DNA from: Acidimicrobiia bacterium
Lineage (GTDB): Bacteria; Actinomycetota; Acidimicrobiia; Acidimicrobiales; Aldehydirespiratoraceae
Assembly (NCBI GenBank): GCA_022819505.1
Contig: JAJEHD010000019.1
Coordinates: 1-64,000 of the forward strand
Length of the DNA stretch: 64,000 nucleotides
Direction: 5' to 3'
A model generated the notes under the pieces. It was not told where the DNA came from. It ran no database searches and saw only the letters and a list, made by a program, of their open reading frames with translations. This document shows positions 16,934 through 26,418 of this stretch, piece by piece; the stretch's first letter is position 1; each line of letters opens with the position of its first letter. The position numbers and the translations under genes are program-made.

Positions 16934-18019
16934 CTAGGCGCTTGCCTTGGAGTTGAGGTCGGCGAGCTGGCCCCTGGTGCCCAGCGCGATCAGCACGTCG
17001 CCGGCGGACAGGACGAAGTCGTCCGGCGGGTCGGTCACGAAGGAGCCGTCGCGCCGGACCGCCAGGACGGTCGCACCGGTGGACTCGTCAATCTCGCACG
17101 CAGCCAGCGTCCGGCCGGCGAACGGGCCACCCGCGGTGACCGGCGTCTCGGCCAGGCGCACCGACAGTTCGTCGGCGTGCATGACCACGCCCAGGAAGTC
17201 GACCACGTCGGGCTCCAGCACCAGGGCCGCCATCCTCGATCCGCCGATCTCGTGGGGGTTGACCACCCGGTCCACGCCGGCCTGGCGGAGCTTCGGCTCA
17301 GCGGACGAGTCGTTGGATCGGGCGACGATGAACAGGCCGGGGCACATGGAACGGGCCGTCAGCGCGACATAGAGGTTGTCGACGTCGGAGTCGAGGGCCA
17401 GCACCAGCGTGCCGGCCCGCTCCAGGCCGGCCGCCGCCAGCACGCTGTCGTCGGTGGCCTCGCCGACGACGGCGTGAGCCAGACCCTCGTCGCTGAGCTC
17501 CCGGCGGTCGATCACTACCACCGTCCGCTCGCCGGCGGACAGCTCGCGGTAGATGGCCCGCCCGACCTGCCCGAAGCCGCACAGCACGACATGGCCGCTC
17601 AGCCGATCGATCTGCTTCTGCATGCGCCGCCTCCGGATCTCGTCATCGAGCCGGCCCTCGAACAGTGACTCTATGAGAACGCTCAGGGTGTAGAGGGCCG
17701 CACCCACCCCGAACATGATCAGCAGGATCGTGAACACGCGGTAGCTGGCGGTGACCGTGCCGATCTCCTCGTAGCCCACCGTCGTGATGGTGATCACCGT
17801 CTGGTAGAGGGCCTCCCCCACCGTCAGCCCGAGCCGTTGGTACCCGAATGTGCCTGCCGCGGTCACCAGTACGAGCACGCTCAGACCGGCCCAGAAGCGG
17901 CCCCAGGGATCCTTGGGGGCGCCACTTGCCAGGTACCGATGGCGGCGGGTGCGCCTTCGAGTCCAGATCTTCACCGGCCTCAAGACTAGATCGCTCCGGT
18001 TCCGGCGGCGGACCCCCAA
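16934..18019 (-). CDS. two-TM potassium channel with RCK (TrkA-N/TrkA-C) domains
   Basis: The 361-residue protein has two membrane helices (about 43-63 and 94-116) around a pore loop with selectivity filter TITTVGYE (77-84). A cytoplasmic RCK module follows: TrkA-N Rossmann domain HVVLCGFGQVGRAIYREL (from about 140) with a VIDR acidic end to strand 2, and a TrkA-C domain at the end. The arrangement is that of MthK/Kch-like K+ channels gated by ligands of the RCK domain. The start is uncertain. TTG 18019 gives an arginine-rich N-terminus without a clear ribosome binding site, and an internal GTG within about 16 codons is possible. It is divergent from the methyltransferase gene, with starts 46 bases apart. 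Confidence 0.88.
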   Translation of the reverse strand: MGVRRRNRSDLVLRPVKIWTRRRTRRHRYLASGAPKDPWGRFWAGLSVLVLVTAAGTFGYQRLGLTVGEALYQTVITITTVGYEEIGTVTASYRVFTILLIMFGVGAALYTLSVLIESLFEGRLDDEIRRRRMQKQIDRLSGHVVLCGFGQVGRAIYRELSAGERTVVVIDRRELSDEGLAHAVVGEATDDSVLAAAGLERAGTLVLALDSDVDNLYVALTARSMCPGLFIVARSNDSSAEPKLRQAGVDRVVNPHEIGGSRMAALVLEPDVVDFLGVVMHADELSVRLAETPVTAGGPFAGRTLAACEIDESTGATVLAVRRDGSFVTDPPDDFVLSAGDVLIALGTRGQLADLNSKASA

Positions 18020-18065
18020 CTACGGTGGTCGTGATGGGTGTGAACGGCGGGCAGCGAAGAGCGCG

Positions 18066-18674
18066 GTGAGCGAGGAGATCGGCGTCGGGCCCCACCCCGA
18101 GCCGTGGCCCGCCGGCGATCACCTGGACCCCGAACTGTTGCGCGACGGCGACCGCCGCAACGTGATCGACCGCTACCGGTACTGGAGCGTGGAAGCCATC
18201 AAGGCCGACCTCGACGCCCGGCGCCACCCGTTCCATGTGGCCATCGAGAACTGGGAGCACGACCGCAACATCGGCACCGTGGTGCGCACCGCCAACGCCT
18301 TCGCCGCGGCCGAGGTGCACATCGTGGGCCGGCGCCGCTGGAACCGCCGCGGGGCGATGATGACCGACGTGTACCAGCATGTCCGCCATCACGCTTCGGT
18401 GGAAGACCTGCTTGCCTGGGCAGGGACCGAGGAGCTGCCGATCATCGGGATCGACAACCTGCCCGGCGCAGAGCCCCTGGAGACCGCGGACCTCCCCGAG
18501 CGGTGCGTGCTGCTGTTCGGCCAGGAGGGCCCCGGCCTGTCACCTGAGGCCAGGACCGCGGCCGGCCAGGTCCTGTCAATCGCCCAGTTCGGCTCCACCC
18601 GCTCCATCAACGCCGGGGTAGCCGCCGGCATAGCCATGCACACGTGGATCCGCCAGTGGACAACGCCGGCCTGA
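18066..18674 (+). CDS. SpoU/TrmH-family RNA 2'-O-methyltransferase
   Basis: The 202-residue protein shows the SPOUT-fold motifs. Motif 1 is ENWEHDRNIGTVVRTANAF, motif 2 is LLFGQEGPGLS and motif 3 is IAQFGSTRSINAGVAAGIA; the last two form the knotted S-adenosylmethionine site. It transfers a methyl group to a ribose 2'-OH in rRNA or tRNA; the target nucleotide cannot be read from sequence. It lacks the L30e-like N-terminal substrate domain present in the RlmB-like paralogue at 55.1 kb. GTG 18066 is the only start that gives the normal family N-terminus. Confidence 0.85.
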   Translation: MSEEIGVGPHPEPWPAGDHLDPELLRDGDRRNVIDRYRYWSVEAIKADLDARRHPFHVAIENWEHDRNIGTVVRTANAFAAAEVHIVGRRRWNRRGAMMTDVYQHVRHHASVEDLLAWAGTEELPIIGIDNLPGAEPLETADLPERCVLLFGQEGPGLSPEARTAAGQVLSIAQFGSTRSINAGVAAGIAMHTWIRQWTTPA

Positions 18675-18678
18675 TCTG

Positions 18679-18723
18679 AACTGGCAGTCGAATGCACGCT
18701 GGGCGTGCGCAGTGCTGCCAATT
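18679..18723. repeat. intergenic nested palindrome, copy A
   Basis: Outer arms are AACTGGCAG (18679-18687) and CTGCCAATT (18715-18723). Inside, GCACGC-TGG-GCGTGC forms a second hairpin. It lies between the methyltransferase stop (18674) and the SDR start (18753). Confidence 0.8.
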
Positions 18724-18752
18724 GGCGGGCAGAGTTGAGAGCAGGAGGTGTG

Positions 18753-19697
18753 ATGGTGGCTGAGAAGTGGACCGAGAGGGACATACCGGACCAGAGCGGG
18801 CGGGTGTGCGTGGTGACCGGCGCCAACACCGGGCTCGGCTTCGAGACGGCCCGGGCCCTAGCCGAGCACGGGGCCTCGGTGGTGCTTGCGGTGCGGAACC
18901 CCGACAAGGGAGCCGACGCCGTCGCCCGCATCCGGGCAGGCACTCCGGACGCCGAGGTGCTGGTCCAGCACCTCGACCTGTGCTCGCTCGACTCAATCCG
19001 CAGCACGGCCCAGCAACTCCACGCCAGCCTCGACCGGATCGACCTGCTCATCAACAACGCCGGGGTCATGTACACGCCCCGCCTCCAGACCGCAGACGGG
19101 TTCGAGCTCCAGTTCGGCACCAACCACTTCGGCCACTTCGCGTTGACCGGGCTGCTGCTCGACCTGCTCCTGGGCAGCGAAGGGTCCCGCATCGTCACCG
19201 TCAGCAGCATCGGCCACCGGATCCGGGCCGAGATCGACTTCGACGACCTGCACGCCCGGCGCAGCTACAACCGGGTCGCCGCCTACGGCCGGTCCAAGCT
19301 GGCCAACCTCCTGTTCACCTACGAGCTTCAGCGCCGCCTCACCGAGGCCGGCGCCCTGACCGCGGCGCTGGCCGCCCACCCCGGCGCCTCCCTCACCGAA
19401 CTCGGACGCCACATCCGGTTCCACCGGCAGCTCCAGCTGCTGACGCGGTGGATGACCCAGCCCGCGGCGATGGGCGCGCTGCCCATCCTCCGGGCCGCCA
19501 CCGACCCCGGCGCCACCGGCGGCCAGTACTACGGACCGGGCGGCGTCCAGGAGATGCGGGGCCACCCCGTGGTCGTCAGCTCCAATGACCGATCCCAGGA
19601 CCCCGACACGCAGCAGCGCCTCTGGGCCGCGTCCGAGCAGTCCACCGGAGTCACCTACCCTATGCCTGACGCTCCAGGTACGGTCTCTCGCCCCTGA
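18753..19697 (+). CDS. short-chain dehydrogenase/reductase (retinol dehydrogenase/POR-like)
   Basis: The 314-residue classical SDR has a nucleotide-binding TGANTGLGFETA (residues 19-30), NNAGVM, the catalytic Ser in TVSSIG, and YGRSKLAN with the Tyr and Lys. The size and the LQFGTNHFGHF motif match the protochlorophyllide reductase / retinol dehydrogenase branch of uncharacterised bacterial SDRs. The substrate is unknown. AGGAGGT (18743-18749) stands just before the start, a short distance from ATG 18753; GTG 18756 is an alternative. Palindrome copy A is immediately upstream. The adenine deaminase gene follows 21 bases later with its own strong ribosome binding site. Confidence 0.88.
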   Translation: MVAEKWTERDIPDQSGRVCVVTGANTGLGFETARALAEHGASVVLAVRNPDKGADAVARIRAGTPDAEVLVQHLDLCSLDSIRSTAQQLHASLDRIDLLINNAGVMYTPRLQTADGFELQFGTNHFGHFALTGLLLDLLLGSEGSRIVTVSSIGHRIRAEIDFDDLHARRSYNRVAAYGRSKLANLLFTYELQRRLTEAGALTAALAAHPGASLTELGRHIRFHRQLQLLTRWMTQPAAMGALPILRAATDPGATGGQYYGPGGVQEMRGHPVVVSSNDRSQDPDTQQRLWAASEQSTGVTYPMPDAPGTVSRP

Positions 19698-19718
19698 GGA
19701 CCCCAAAGGAGGAACGCC

Positions 19719-20750
19719 ATGGAGGACATGGCCGAATTCATCGAGGGGATGCCCAAGGCTGAGCTTCACATGCACATCGAGGGCGTGCTGGAACCCGAGC
19801 TCAAGATCCGGATGGCGGCCCGAAACGGCATCGAGTTGCCCTACAACTCGGTGGACGACCCGGCCGTCATGTACGACTTCGACGACCTGCCGACGTTCCT
19901 CGACGCCCGGTACGAAGGCGACACCGTCCTGATCACCGAGGCCGACTTCTACGACCTCGGCATGGCCTACTACTCCACCGTCTCCCGCGAGAACCTGGTG
20001 TACGCCGAGATCTTCTTCGACCCACAGGCCCACACCACACGAGGCATCGAGTTCTCGACGGTGATCGAGGGCCTGCACCGCGCCCAGGTCGACGCCGAGA
20101 GCCGGTTCGGGATCGAGTCGCACCTCATCATGTGCTTCCTGCGCGACCACAGCGCCGAGTCGGCGCACGCGGCGTTGGAGCAGGCCTCCCCCTACCGCGA
20201 CTGGATCATCGGCGTGGGCCTCGACTCCGACGAGCACGGCAACCCGCCGTCCAAGTTCGCCGAGGTGTTCGCCGCCGCGGCAGCCGAGGGTTACCGGCTG
20301 ACGATGCACTGCGACGTCGACCAGGAGAACTCGGTCGCCCACATCTGGCAGGCCATCGACGACATCGGCGTCGAGCGCATCGACCACGGCGTGAACGCCC
20401 TCGAGGAGAGGTCACTAATCCGGGAGTTCGTCAACCGCCGGATCGGCCAGACCGTCTGCCCGATCTCCAACCGCTACGTCGTTGCTGACAGCCGCTCACG
20501 CGACATCAAGCAGATGCTCGACGAGGGAATGCGCCCGACCGTCAACAGCGACGACCCCGCCTATTTCCGCGGCTACATGAACGACAACCTGGCCGTGGCC
20601 CAGAGCGACGGCGACCTCACCGCGCAGGAGGTCGGGCAGTTGATGCGCAACGCCTTCGCCATGAGCTGGACGACCGACGCCCGCAAGCAGGCCTACCTCG
20701 CCGCGCTCGAGGACTACCTCGCAGCCTCAGCCGGCCCGTCGAGCGGCTAG
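19719..20750 (+). CDS. adenine deaminase (adenosine deaminase superfamily)
   Basis: The 343-residue metal-dependent hydrolase has zinc ligands in KAELHMHIEG (about 15-24), a third metal His in MHCDV, HGVNALE, and NSDDPAYFRGYMNDN near the end. The SDDPAYF form with PISN upstream is characteristic of the adenine deaminase (Aah1-like) branch rather than true adenosine deaminase, so the likely reaction is adenine to hypoxanthine in purine salvage. A strong AAAGGAGG lies upstream of ATG 19719. It may cooperate functionally with guanine deaminase (39.9 kb) and the IMP dehydrogenase-like protein (50.6 kb). Confidence 0.85.
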   Translation: MEDMAEFIEGMPKAELHMHIEGVLEPELKIRMAARNGIELPYNSVDDPAVMYDFDDLPTFLDARYEGDTVLITEADFYDLGMAYYSTVSRENLVYAEIFFDPQAHTTRGIEFSTVIEGLHRAQVDAESRFGIESHLIMCFLRDHSAESAHAALEQASPYRDWIIGVGLDSDEHGNPPSKFAEVFAAAAAEGYRLTMHCDVDQENSVAHIWQAIDDIGVERIDHGVNALEERSLIREFVNRRIGQTVCPISNRYVVADSRSRDIKQMLDEGMRPTVNSDDPAYFRGYMNDNLAVAQSDGDLTAQEVGQLMRNAFAMSWTTDARKQAYLAALEDYLAASAGPSSG

Positions 20751-20818
20751 CCGCGACCAGCAACAACCGCCCGGCGAGTCGCCGTAGTACGACGGTGAGC
20801 GGTAGCGTTGGCGCCCGC

Positions 20819-23419
20819 ATGAGCCGACTCGCCGACGAGACGCCGAGCCGAGCCTCGGTCCCCGACAAGCCCGGCCTCGAGGGCCTCGAAGCCAAATGGG
20901 ACGCCGAATGGGAGGCGTCGGGGATCTACCGCTTCGACGCTACCCGGCCCCGCCCCGAGGTGTTCTCCATCGACACTCCCCCGCCGACAGTCAGCGGCTC
21001 GCTGCACGTCGGCCACGTGTTCAGCTACACCCACACCGACATCATCGCCCGCTACCGGCGCATGGCCGGACAGGCCGTCTTCTATCCGATGGGCTGGGAC
21101 GACAACGGCCTCCCCACCGAGCGGCGGGTACAGAACTACTACGGCGTGCGCTGCGACCCGTCAATGCCGTACGACCCGGACTTCTCGGCCCCGCCCGACG
21201 CGGGCCGGCCCTCGGCAGTGGCCAAGCGCTCCACGATCGCAGTCAGCCGGCCCAACTTCATCGAGCTGTGCGAGGAGTTGACCGCCGCCGACGAGAAGGC
21301 CTTCGAGGACCTGTTCCGCCACATCGGGCTGTCGGTGGACTGGACCCGCACCTACGCCACCATCGACGCCCACTGCCGCCGGGTGTCCCAGCTCGCCTTC
21401 CTGGAGAACCTCGAACGGGACGAGGCCTACCAGATCGAGGCGCCGTCACTGTGGGACGTCTCCTTCCAGACGGCCGTGGCCCAGGCCGAGCTTGACGACC
21501 GCGAGGTGCCGGGTGCCTACCACAAGCTGCGTTTCGCCGGAACCGGCGGCGACGACGACATCTGGATCGACACCACCCGTCCCGAGCTGGTGCCGTCGTG
21601 CGTGGCCCTGGTGGCCCACCCCGACGACGGCCGCTACCGGCCCAGGTTCGGCTCGACGGTGCGGACCCCGGTGTTCGACGTGGAGGTGCCGGTGCTGGCC
21701 CACGAGCTCGCCGACCCCGACAAGGGCACCGGCATCGCCATGATCTGCACCTTCGGCGACACCGCCGACGTCACCTGGTGGCGCGAACTGGACCTGCCGG
21801 TGCGGACCGTGATCGGGCGCGACGGCCGGCTCGCGGCCGAGCCGCCCCCAGCGGTCGAGTCGGCCGCGGGCCGGGCCGCCTACGCCCGCCTGGCCGGCAA
21901 GACCGCCGCGCAGGCCCGCACCGAGATCGCGACCGTCTTCGCCGAGTCCGGCGACATCGACGGCGAGCCCCGCCCCATCACCCATCCCGTGAAGTTCTTC
22001 GAGAAGGGCGACAAGCCGCTGGAGATCGTGTCCAGCCGGCAGTGGTACATCCGCAACGGCGGGCGCGACGACGACCTGCGCCAGGCCCTCATCGACAGGG
22101 GCACCCAGATGAACTGGGTGCCGGCGTACATGCGGGCCCGCTACGAGAGCTGGATCGCGGGACTCAACGGGGACTGGCTAATCAGCCGCCAGCGCTTCTT
22201 CGGGGTGCCCATCCCGCTGTGGTACCGCCTCGACGCCGGCGGCTCGCCGGTGTGGGACGACCCGATCCGCCCCGGCGACGCCGACCTGCCGGTGGACCCC
22301 TCTGCCGACTGCCCCGACGGCTACGACGAGTCCCAGCGGGGCGCGCCCGGCGGGTTCATCGGCGACCCCGACGTGATGGACACGTGGGCCACCTCGTCGC
22401 TGACCCCCCAGATCGCCACCGGCTGGCGCACCGACGAGTCGCTCTACGCCGCCACCTTCCCCATGGACATGCGGCCCCAGGCGCACGACATCATCCGCAC
22501 CTGGCTGTTCTCCACCGTGGTGCGAGCCCACTTCGACGCCGACGGCGTGCCGTGGCACAACTGCGCCCTGTCGGGCTGGATCCTGGATCCGGACCGCAAG
22601 AAGATGTCCAAGTCGAGGGGCAACGTGCAGGTGCCCACCGCGCTGCTGGAGCGCTACGGCGCCGACGCGGTCCGCTACTGGGCCGCCTGCGGGCGCCCCG
22701 GAACCGACACCGCCTTCGACGAGCAGCAGTTCCGCATCGGCCGGCGGCTGGCCGTCAAGCTGCTCAACGCCTCGAAGTTCGTGCTGCGCTTCGACGATCC
22801 CGGCGCCGGCGACATAACCGAGACGCTGGACCGGTCGATGCTTCACCGGCTGGCCGACCTGACCGGCGAGGCCACCCGAGCGTTGGACGCCTTCGACTAT
22901 GCCCGGGCCCTGGAGCGCACGGAGTCGTTCTTCTGGGCCTTCACCGACGACCATCTCGAGTTGGTCAAGGCCCGCGCCTACGGCGAGCACGGCGCCGAGG
23001 CGTCGGCTTCGGCCCGCCGGGCGTTGCGGACCGCGCTGGGCGTGCTGCAGAAGCTGCTGGCCCCGTTCATGCCGTTCGTGGCCGAGGAGGTGTGGCGCTG
23101 GTGGCACGACGGCTCGGTGCACGTCGCAACTTGGCCCGATCCGGAGCGGCTGCGGGCCGCGGCCGGTGATGTGGACGGGCTGCCCAGCGCGGTGGCCGCG
23201 GCCGTGCTCGGAGAGGTGAGACGATCGAAGTCCGAGGCCAAGCGGCCGCTGCGCACCGAGGTGCTGCAGGCTGCGGTCACCGACACCCCTGAGCGCATCG
23301 CGGTGCTGGAGTCGGTGGCCGACGACGTCCGGGCCGCGGGCCGCATCACCGAGTTGGTCACCGTCGGAGGCGACGAGTTCTCGGTCGCCTGCGAGCTGGC
23401 GTCCGAAGCCGCCGCCTAA
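20819..23419 (+). CDS. valS: valyl-tRNA synthetase
   Basis: The 866-residue class I synthetase has the HIGH signature as HVGH in TVSGSLHVGHVFSYTHTD (about 50-67) and the KMSKS loop in KKMSKSRGNVQ (595-599). The CP1 editing insert between them carries the family DDIWIDTTRPELV motif, and a tRNA-binding helical domain follows from about 690. The WDDNGLPTERRVQNYYG form near residue 98 is typical of the actinobacterial/archaeal-like ValRS. ATG 20819 is used; an upstream GTG at 20795 would add eight unlikely residues. Essential gene charging tRNA-Val. Confidence 0.95.
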   Translation: MSRLADETPSRASVPDKPGLEGLEAKWDAEWEASGIYRFDATRPRPEVFSIDTPPPTVSGSLHVGHVFSYTHTDIIARYRRMAGQAVFYPMGWDDNGLPTERRVQNYYGVRCDPSMPYDPDFSAPPDAGRPSAVAKRSTIAVSRPNFIELCEELTAADEKAFEDLFRHIGLSVDWTRTYATIDAHCRRVSQLAFLENLERDEAYQIEAPSLWDVSFQTAVAQAELDDREVPGAYHKLRFAGTGGDDDIWIDTTRPELVPSCVALVAHPDDGRYRPRFGSTVRTPVFDVEVPVLAHELADPDKGTGIAMICTFGDTADVTWWRELDLPVRTVIGRDGRLAAEPPPAVESAAGRAAYARLAGKTAAQARTEIATVFAESGDIDGEPRPITHPVKFFEKGDKPLEIVSSRQWYIRNGGRDDDLRQALIDRGTQMNWVPAYMRARYESWIAGLNGDWLISRQRFFGVPIPLWYRLDAGGSPVWDDPIRPGDADLPVDPSADCPDGYDESQRGAPGGFIGDPDVMDTWATSSLTPQIATGWRTDESLYAATFPMDMRPQAHDIIRTWLFSTVVRAHFDADGVPWHNCALSGWILDPDRKKMSKSRGNVQVPTALLERYGADAVRYWAACGRPGTDTAFDEQQFRIGRRLAVKLLNASKFVLRFDDPGAGDITETLDRSMLHRLADLTGEATRALDAFDYARALERTESFFWAFTDDHLELVKARAYGEHGAEASASARRALRTALGVLQKLLAPFMPFVAEEVWRWWHDGSVHVATWPDPERLRAAAGDVDGLPSAVAAAVLGEVRRSKSEAKRPLRTEVLQAAVTDTPERIAVLESVADDVRAAGRITELVTVGGDEFSVACELASEAAA

Positions 23420-23439
23420 CCCCCGGCCCCCGGCCCCGA

Positions 23440-23484
23440 AATTGGCAGCACAATGCACGCATACCGTGCAAAACGCTGCCAATC
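23440..23484. repeat. intergenic nested palindrome, copy B1
   Basis: Outer arms are AATTGGCAGC (23440-23449) and GCTGCCAATC (23475-23484), nine of ten positions paired. The inner stem is TGCACG (23454-23459) with CGTGCA (23465-23470). It lies 20 bases after the valS stop. Confidence 0.85.
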
Positions 23485-23509
23485 CTCTAACCAGCCGCCA
23501 CCCCGCCGC

Positions 23510-23556
23510 GAACTGGCAGCAGAATGCACACATACCGTGCAACACGCTGCCAGTTC
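23510..23556. repeat. intergenic nested palindrome, copy B2
   Basis: Outer arms GAACTGGCAGC (23510-23520) and GCTGCCAGTTC (23546-23556) are a perfect 11-bp inverted repeat. The inner stem is TGCAC / GTGCA. It is a tandem neighbour of B1 (71 bases start to start) and ends two bases before the GTG start of the amine oxidase. Confidence 0.85.
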
Positions 23557-23557
23557 C

Positions 23558-24982
23558 GTGAGGGTGGCCGGCTCGACGGCTGGGCCGGTGGACCGCCGCC
23601 GGTTCATCAAGGGCGGGCTTGGAGCGGCCGGGCTGGTCACGGCCACCCCCCTGCTGGCCGCCTGCGGCGACGACAGCGACGCTCCGACGGTGGAAGCGCC
23701 GGCCGGGGAGTCTCCGTCGGCGGCCGGCGAGCGGATCGTCATCGTCGGAGCCGGGGCTGCGGCACTGGCCGCGGCCGACGAGCTCGAGGTCCGGGGGTTC
23801 CATAACGTCGTGATACTGGAGGCCCGCGACCGGGTCGGAGGACGCATCTGGACCTCCAGCATCGGCGACGGCATACCGGTGGAGCTGGGGGCTACCTGGA
23901 TCCACGGAGTCCGGGGCAACCCGATCAGCGACATCGTTGAGCACAACCGCATCGAGACGGCTGAGACCGACTACGACAACGCGGTCCTATACGACCATGA
24001 CGGCCGGCCGGCCGAGCCGGTCGACCCGGCGTTGTGGGGCCAGTACATGGCGCTGGCCTACGAGATGCCCGACGCGTCCCTCGCCGAGGTCTTCAACCAG
24101 TTCGCAGCCACCCACGCCCTCGGCGACGACGACCGGCGCCTGTGGCTGCACTCGTTGGCGTCGATGTTCTCCCACGAGTTCGGGGCCGACATCAGCGACC
24201 TGTCCATCATGAGCTACGACGAGCCCAGCACCCTGCGGGGCGGCGATGTGGTGTTCCCGCAGGGCTACAGCCAGATCGTCGACGTGCTGGCCGCCGGGCG
24301 CGACATCCGTCTCGATCATCCGGTGGCGGGGATCGACCACTCCGAGCCCATCGTGGTGATCACGACGGAGTCGGGTGACACCTTCGAGGCCGACCGGGTG
24401 GTGGTCACCGTCCCGCTAGGCGTGCTCAAGGCGGATGCCATCACGTTCACCCCGGGACTGCCGCCGGCCATGCGGGACGCGATCACCGCCCTGGACATGG
24501 GGATCCTCAACCGGACCTGCCTGCTGTTCGACGAGCCCTTCTGGGGCCGGGACACCGAGTGGATCGGCTATGCCGGCCAGCAGCCGGGCCAGTGGTCGGA
24601 GACGCTGAACCTGTACCCGTACCTGGGCCGGCCGGTGCTCGCCATGTTCAACCCCGGCTCGTTCGGGGCCGAGATCGAGCAGTACTCCGACGCCGAGATC
24701 ACGTCGCGGGCGATCGGGGCGCTTATGGCCATGTTCGGGGACGTGCCCGAGCCCGTCGATGCGGTCAGCACCCGATGGGAGTTGGACCCGTGGAGTCGGG
24801 GCTCGTACTCCTACCTGCCGGTGGGAGTGGCGTTCGACACCTACCGGGAGATGGCCCGGCCGGTGGGCGACCGGCTGTTCTTCGCGGGCGAGGCCACCCA
24901 CAGCCGGTTCCCGTCCACGGTGCACGGTGCCCTGCTATCGGGGCGCCGGGCCGCCCGCCAGATCTCCGGCCTGATGCGCTGA
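23558..24982 (+). CDS. flavin-containing amine oxidase, Tat-exported lipoprotein
   Basis: The protein has about 474 residues. The N-terminus has a twin-arginine motif DRRRFIKGG followed by a hydrophobic stretch and lipobox PLLAAC, so it should be folded with FAD, exported by Tat and lipid-anchored. The FAD-binding motif is RIVIVGAGAAALAAADEL, with RVGGRIWT after it. The C-terminal flavin motif is FFAGEATHSRFPSTVHGA, as in monoamine and polyamine oxidases. It would oxidise an amine to aldehyde, ammonia and H2O2; the substrate is unknown. No ATG is available early, so GTG 23558 or GTG 23564 is the start. The palindrome pair B1/B2 occupies the whole 5' region where a promoter and ribosome binding site should be. 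Confidence 0.85.
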   Translation: MRVAGSTAGPVDRRRFIKGGLGAAGLVTATPLLAACGDDSDAPTVEAPAGESPSAAGERIVIVGAGAAALAAADELEVRGFHNVVILEARDRVGGRIWTSSIGDGIPVELGATWIHGVRGNPISDIVEHNRIETAETDYDNAVLYDHDGRPAEPVDPALWGQYMALAYEMPDASLAEVFNQFAATHALGDDDRRLWLHSLASMFSHEFGADISDLSIMSYDEPSTLRGGDVVFPQGYSQIVDVLAAGRDIRLDHPVAGIDHSEPIVVITTESGDTFEADRVVVTVPLGVLKADAITFTPGLPPAMRDAITALDMGILNRTCLLFDEPFWGRDTEWIGYAGQQPGQWSETLNLYPYLGRPVLAMFNPGSFGAEIEQYSDAEITSRAIGALMAMFGDVPEPVDAVSTRWELDPWSRGSYSYLPVGVAFDTYREMARPVGDRLFFAGEATHSRFPSTVHGALLSGRRAARQISGLMR

Positions 24983-24995
24983 CCCAGCGCGTCCC

Positions 24996-26399
24996 CTACC
25001 CGTCTATCTCGGGGATCCGTAGCCCGACCGCCGCACCACCGAGGGGCGAGTCGCCGGCCCAGACAGTGCCGCCGTGGGCTTCGGCCACATGGCGCACGAT
25101 GGCCAGCCCGAGGCCCGATCCGGGCTCGTCCCGGTCGTCCTCCAGGCGGTGGAAGCGCTCGAAGATCCGTTCCCGGTCGGCCTCGGGAATACCCGGACCG
25201 GCGTCGTGGACGGTCACCGAGCCGCCGTCGACCACCACCTCGACCGGCCCGCCGGAACTGAACTTCACCGCGTTGTCGACGAGGTTGCGCACCGCCCGGG
25301 CCAGTGCCTCCGGGCGGCCCTCCACCGGCACTCCCCGCTCCACCCGCAGCGCGATGTCGCGCCCGCTGCGGCGCCGTGCCCGTTCCAGGACCGGCTCGAC
25401 CACCTCGACCACATCGATCAACTCCAGCTCCTCGTCGGCTTGGACGTCGGCCGCGAGGTCCACCAGCTCGGTCACCAGGTCGGTCAGCTCGCCCAGCTCG
25501 GCGTCCACATCGTCAAGCACCGCGGCACGGTCGGCGGGCGGCAGCTCGTCGGAGCGCCGGAGCAGGTCCACGTTGGTGCGCAGGCTTGTCAGGGGGGTGC
25601 GCAGCTCGTGGCTGGCGTCCATCACCAAACGGTGCTGCTGGCGGCGGCTGGTGGCCAGCGCACCGAGCATCGTCCGGAAGCTGCGGGCCAGCCTGCCCAC
25701 CTCACCGGGGCCGGAGCCCTCCACCTCGCCTTCGAGGTCGCGCGTCTTGGCGATGTCCTCCACCGTCCTCGTCAGGCGCACGATGGGCCGCACGGCCCGC
25801 CCCGCCAGGAACCAGGCTCCCGCCGCAGCGGCGGTGACCGCCAGGAAGCCGAACAGCAGCACCCGTTGACGCAGATCCTCCACCGCGCTGTCGACCTCGG
25901 CCAGCGGCCGGGCCACCTGCACGAACACGCCGTCGGAAGCCTCGACCGTCATGAGCCGGAACCTGAGGCCCCCGACGCTGACCGTCTCAAGCATCGGCCC
26001 GTCCCGGTGCCGGGCCCGCTCCAGTCGGCGCGCGTCGGGGACCGTCCCGATGCCGTCGTCGAGGGTGAGGATGACTTCGCCGTGAACGACACCCTCCAGG
26101 CCGGGGCCTAGATCGACGACCACCACCCGGGCGTGGGCGTCCAGTGATACCAGGGAGCCGAGCGGGTCGGCCCGCAGCAGCGGCCCGATCCTGCGATCCT
26201 CTCCCGTCAGCCCCAGCACCTGGGAGAAGAAGTCCCGGCGCGGCTGGTCGGACAGCAGACCGGCCCGGGCCACTAGGTCGATGTCGACCTCCTCGGTGAG
26301 CTCGGCCCGGGCTGATCGCACCGCGGCCCACCCCACCGCGGCCACCGCCACCGCAACCACGGCGGCCACCAGCAGCGCGACCCGGACCCGCAGCGTCAC
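24996..26399 (-). CDS. sensor histidine kinase (MprB-like)
   Basis: The 467-residue membrane kinase has TM1 at about 4-26, an extracytoplasmic sensor region of about 150 residues and TM2 near 183-205. A HAMP linker (AVRPIVRLTRTVEDIAKTRD) leads to HisKA with the phospho-acceptor in MDASHELRTPLTSLR. The HATPase_c has N-box NLVDNAVKFS and G-boxes DAGPGIPE and GSGLGLAIV. It is encoded 19 bases after its response regulator on the same strand. The signal is unknown; mycobacterial MprAB responds to envelope stress, but that is only an analogy. Confidence 0.92.
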   Translation of the reverse strand: MTLRVRVALLVAAVVAVAVAAVGWAAVRSARAELTEEVDIDLVARAGLLSDQPRRDFFSQVLGLTGEDRRIGPLLRADPLGSLVSLDAHARVVVVDLGPGLEGVVHGEVILTLDDGIGTVPDARRLERARHRDGPMLETVSVGGLRFRLMTVEASDGVFVQVARPLAEVDSAVEDLRQRVLLFGFLAVTAAAAGAWFLAGRAVRPIVRLTRTVEDIAKTRDLEGEVEGSGPGEVGRLARSFRTMLGALATSRRQQHRLVMDASHELRTPLTSLRTNVDLLRRSDELPPADRAAVLDDVDAELGELTDLVTELVDLAADVQADEELELIDVVEVVEPVLERARRRSGRDIALRVERGVPVEGRPEALARAVRNLVDNAVKFSSGGPVEVVVDGGSVTVHDAGPGIPEADRERIFERFHRLEDDRDEPGSGLGLAIVRHVAEAHGGTVWAGDSPLGGAAVGLRIPEIDG

Positions 26400-26418
26400 C
26401 GGTCGACCCTGCCCGCCG

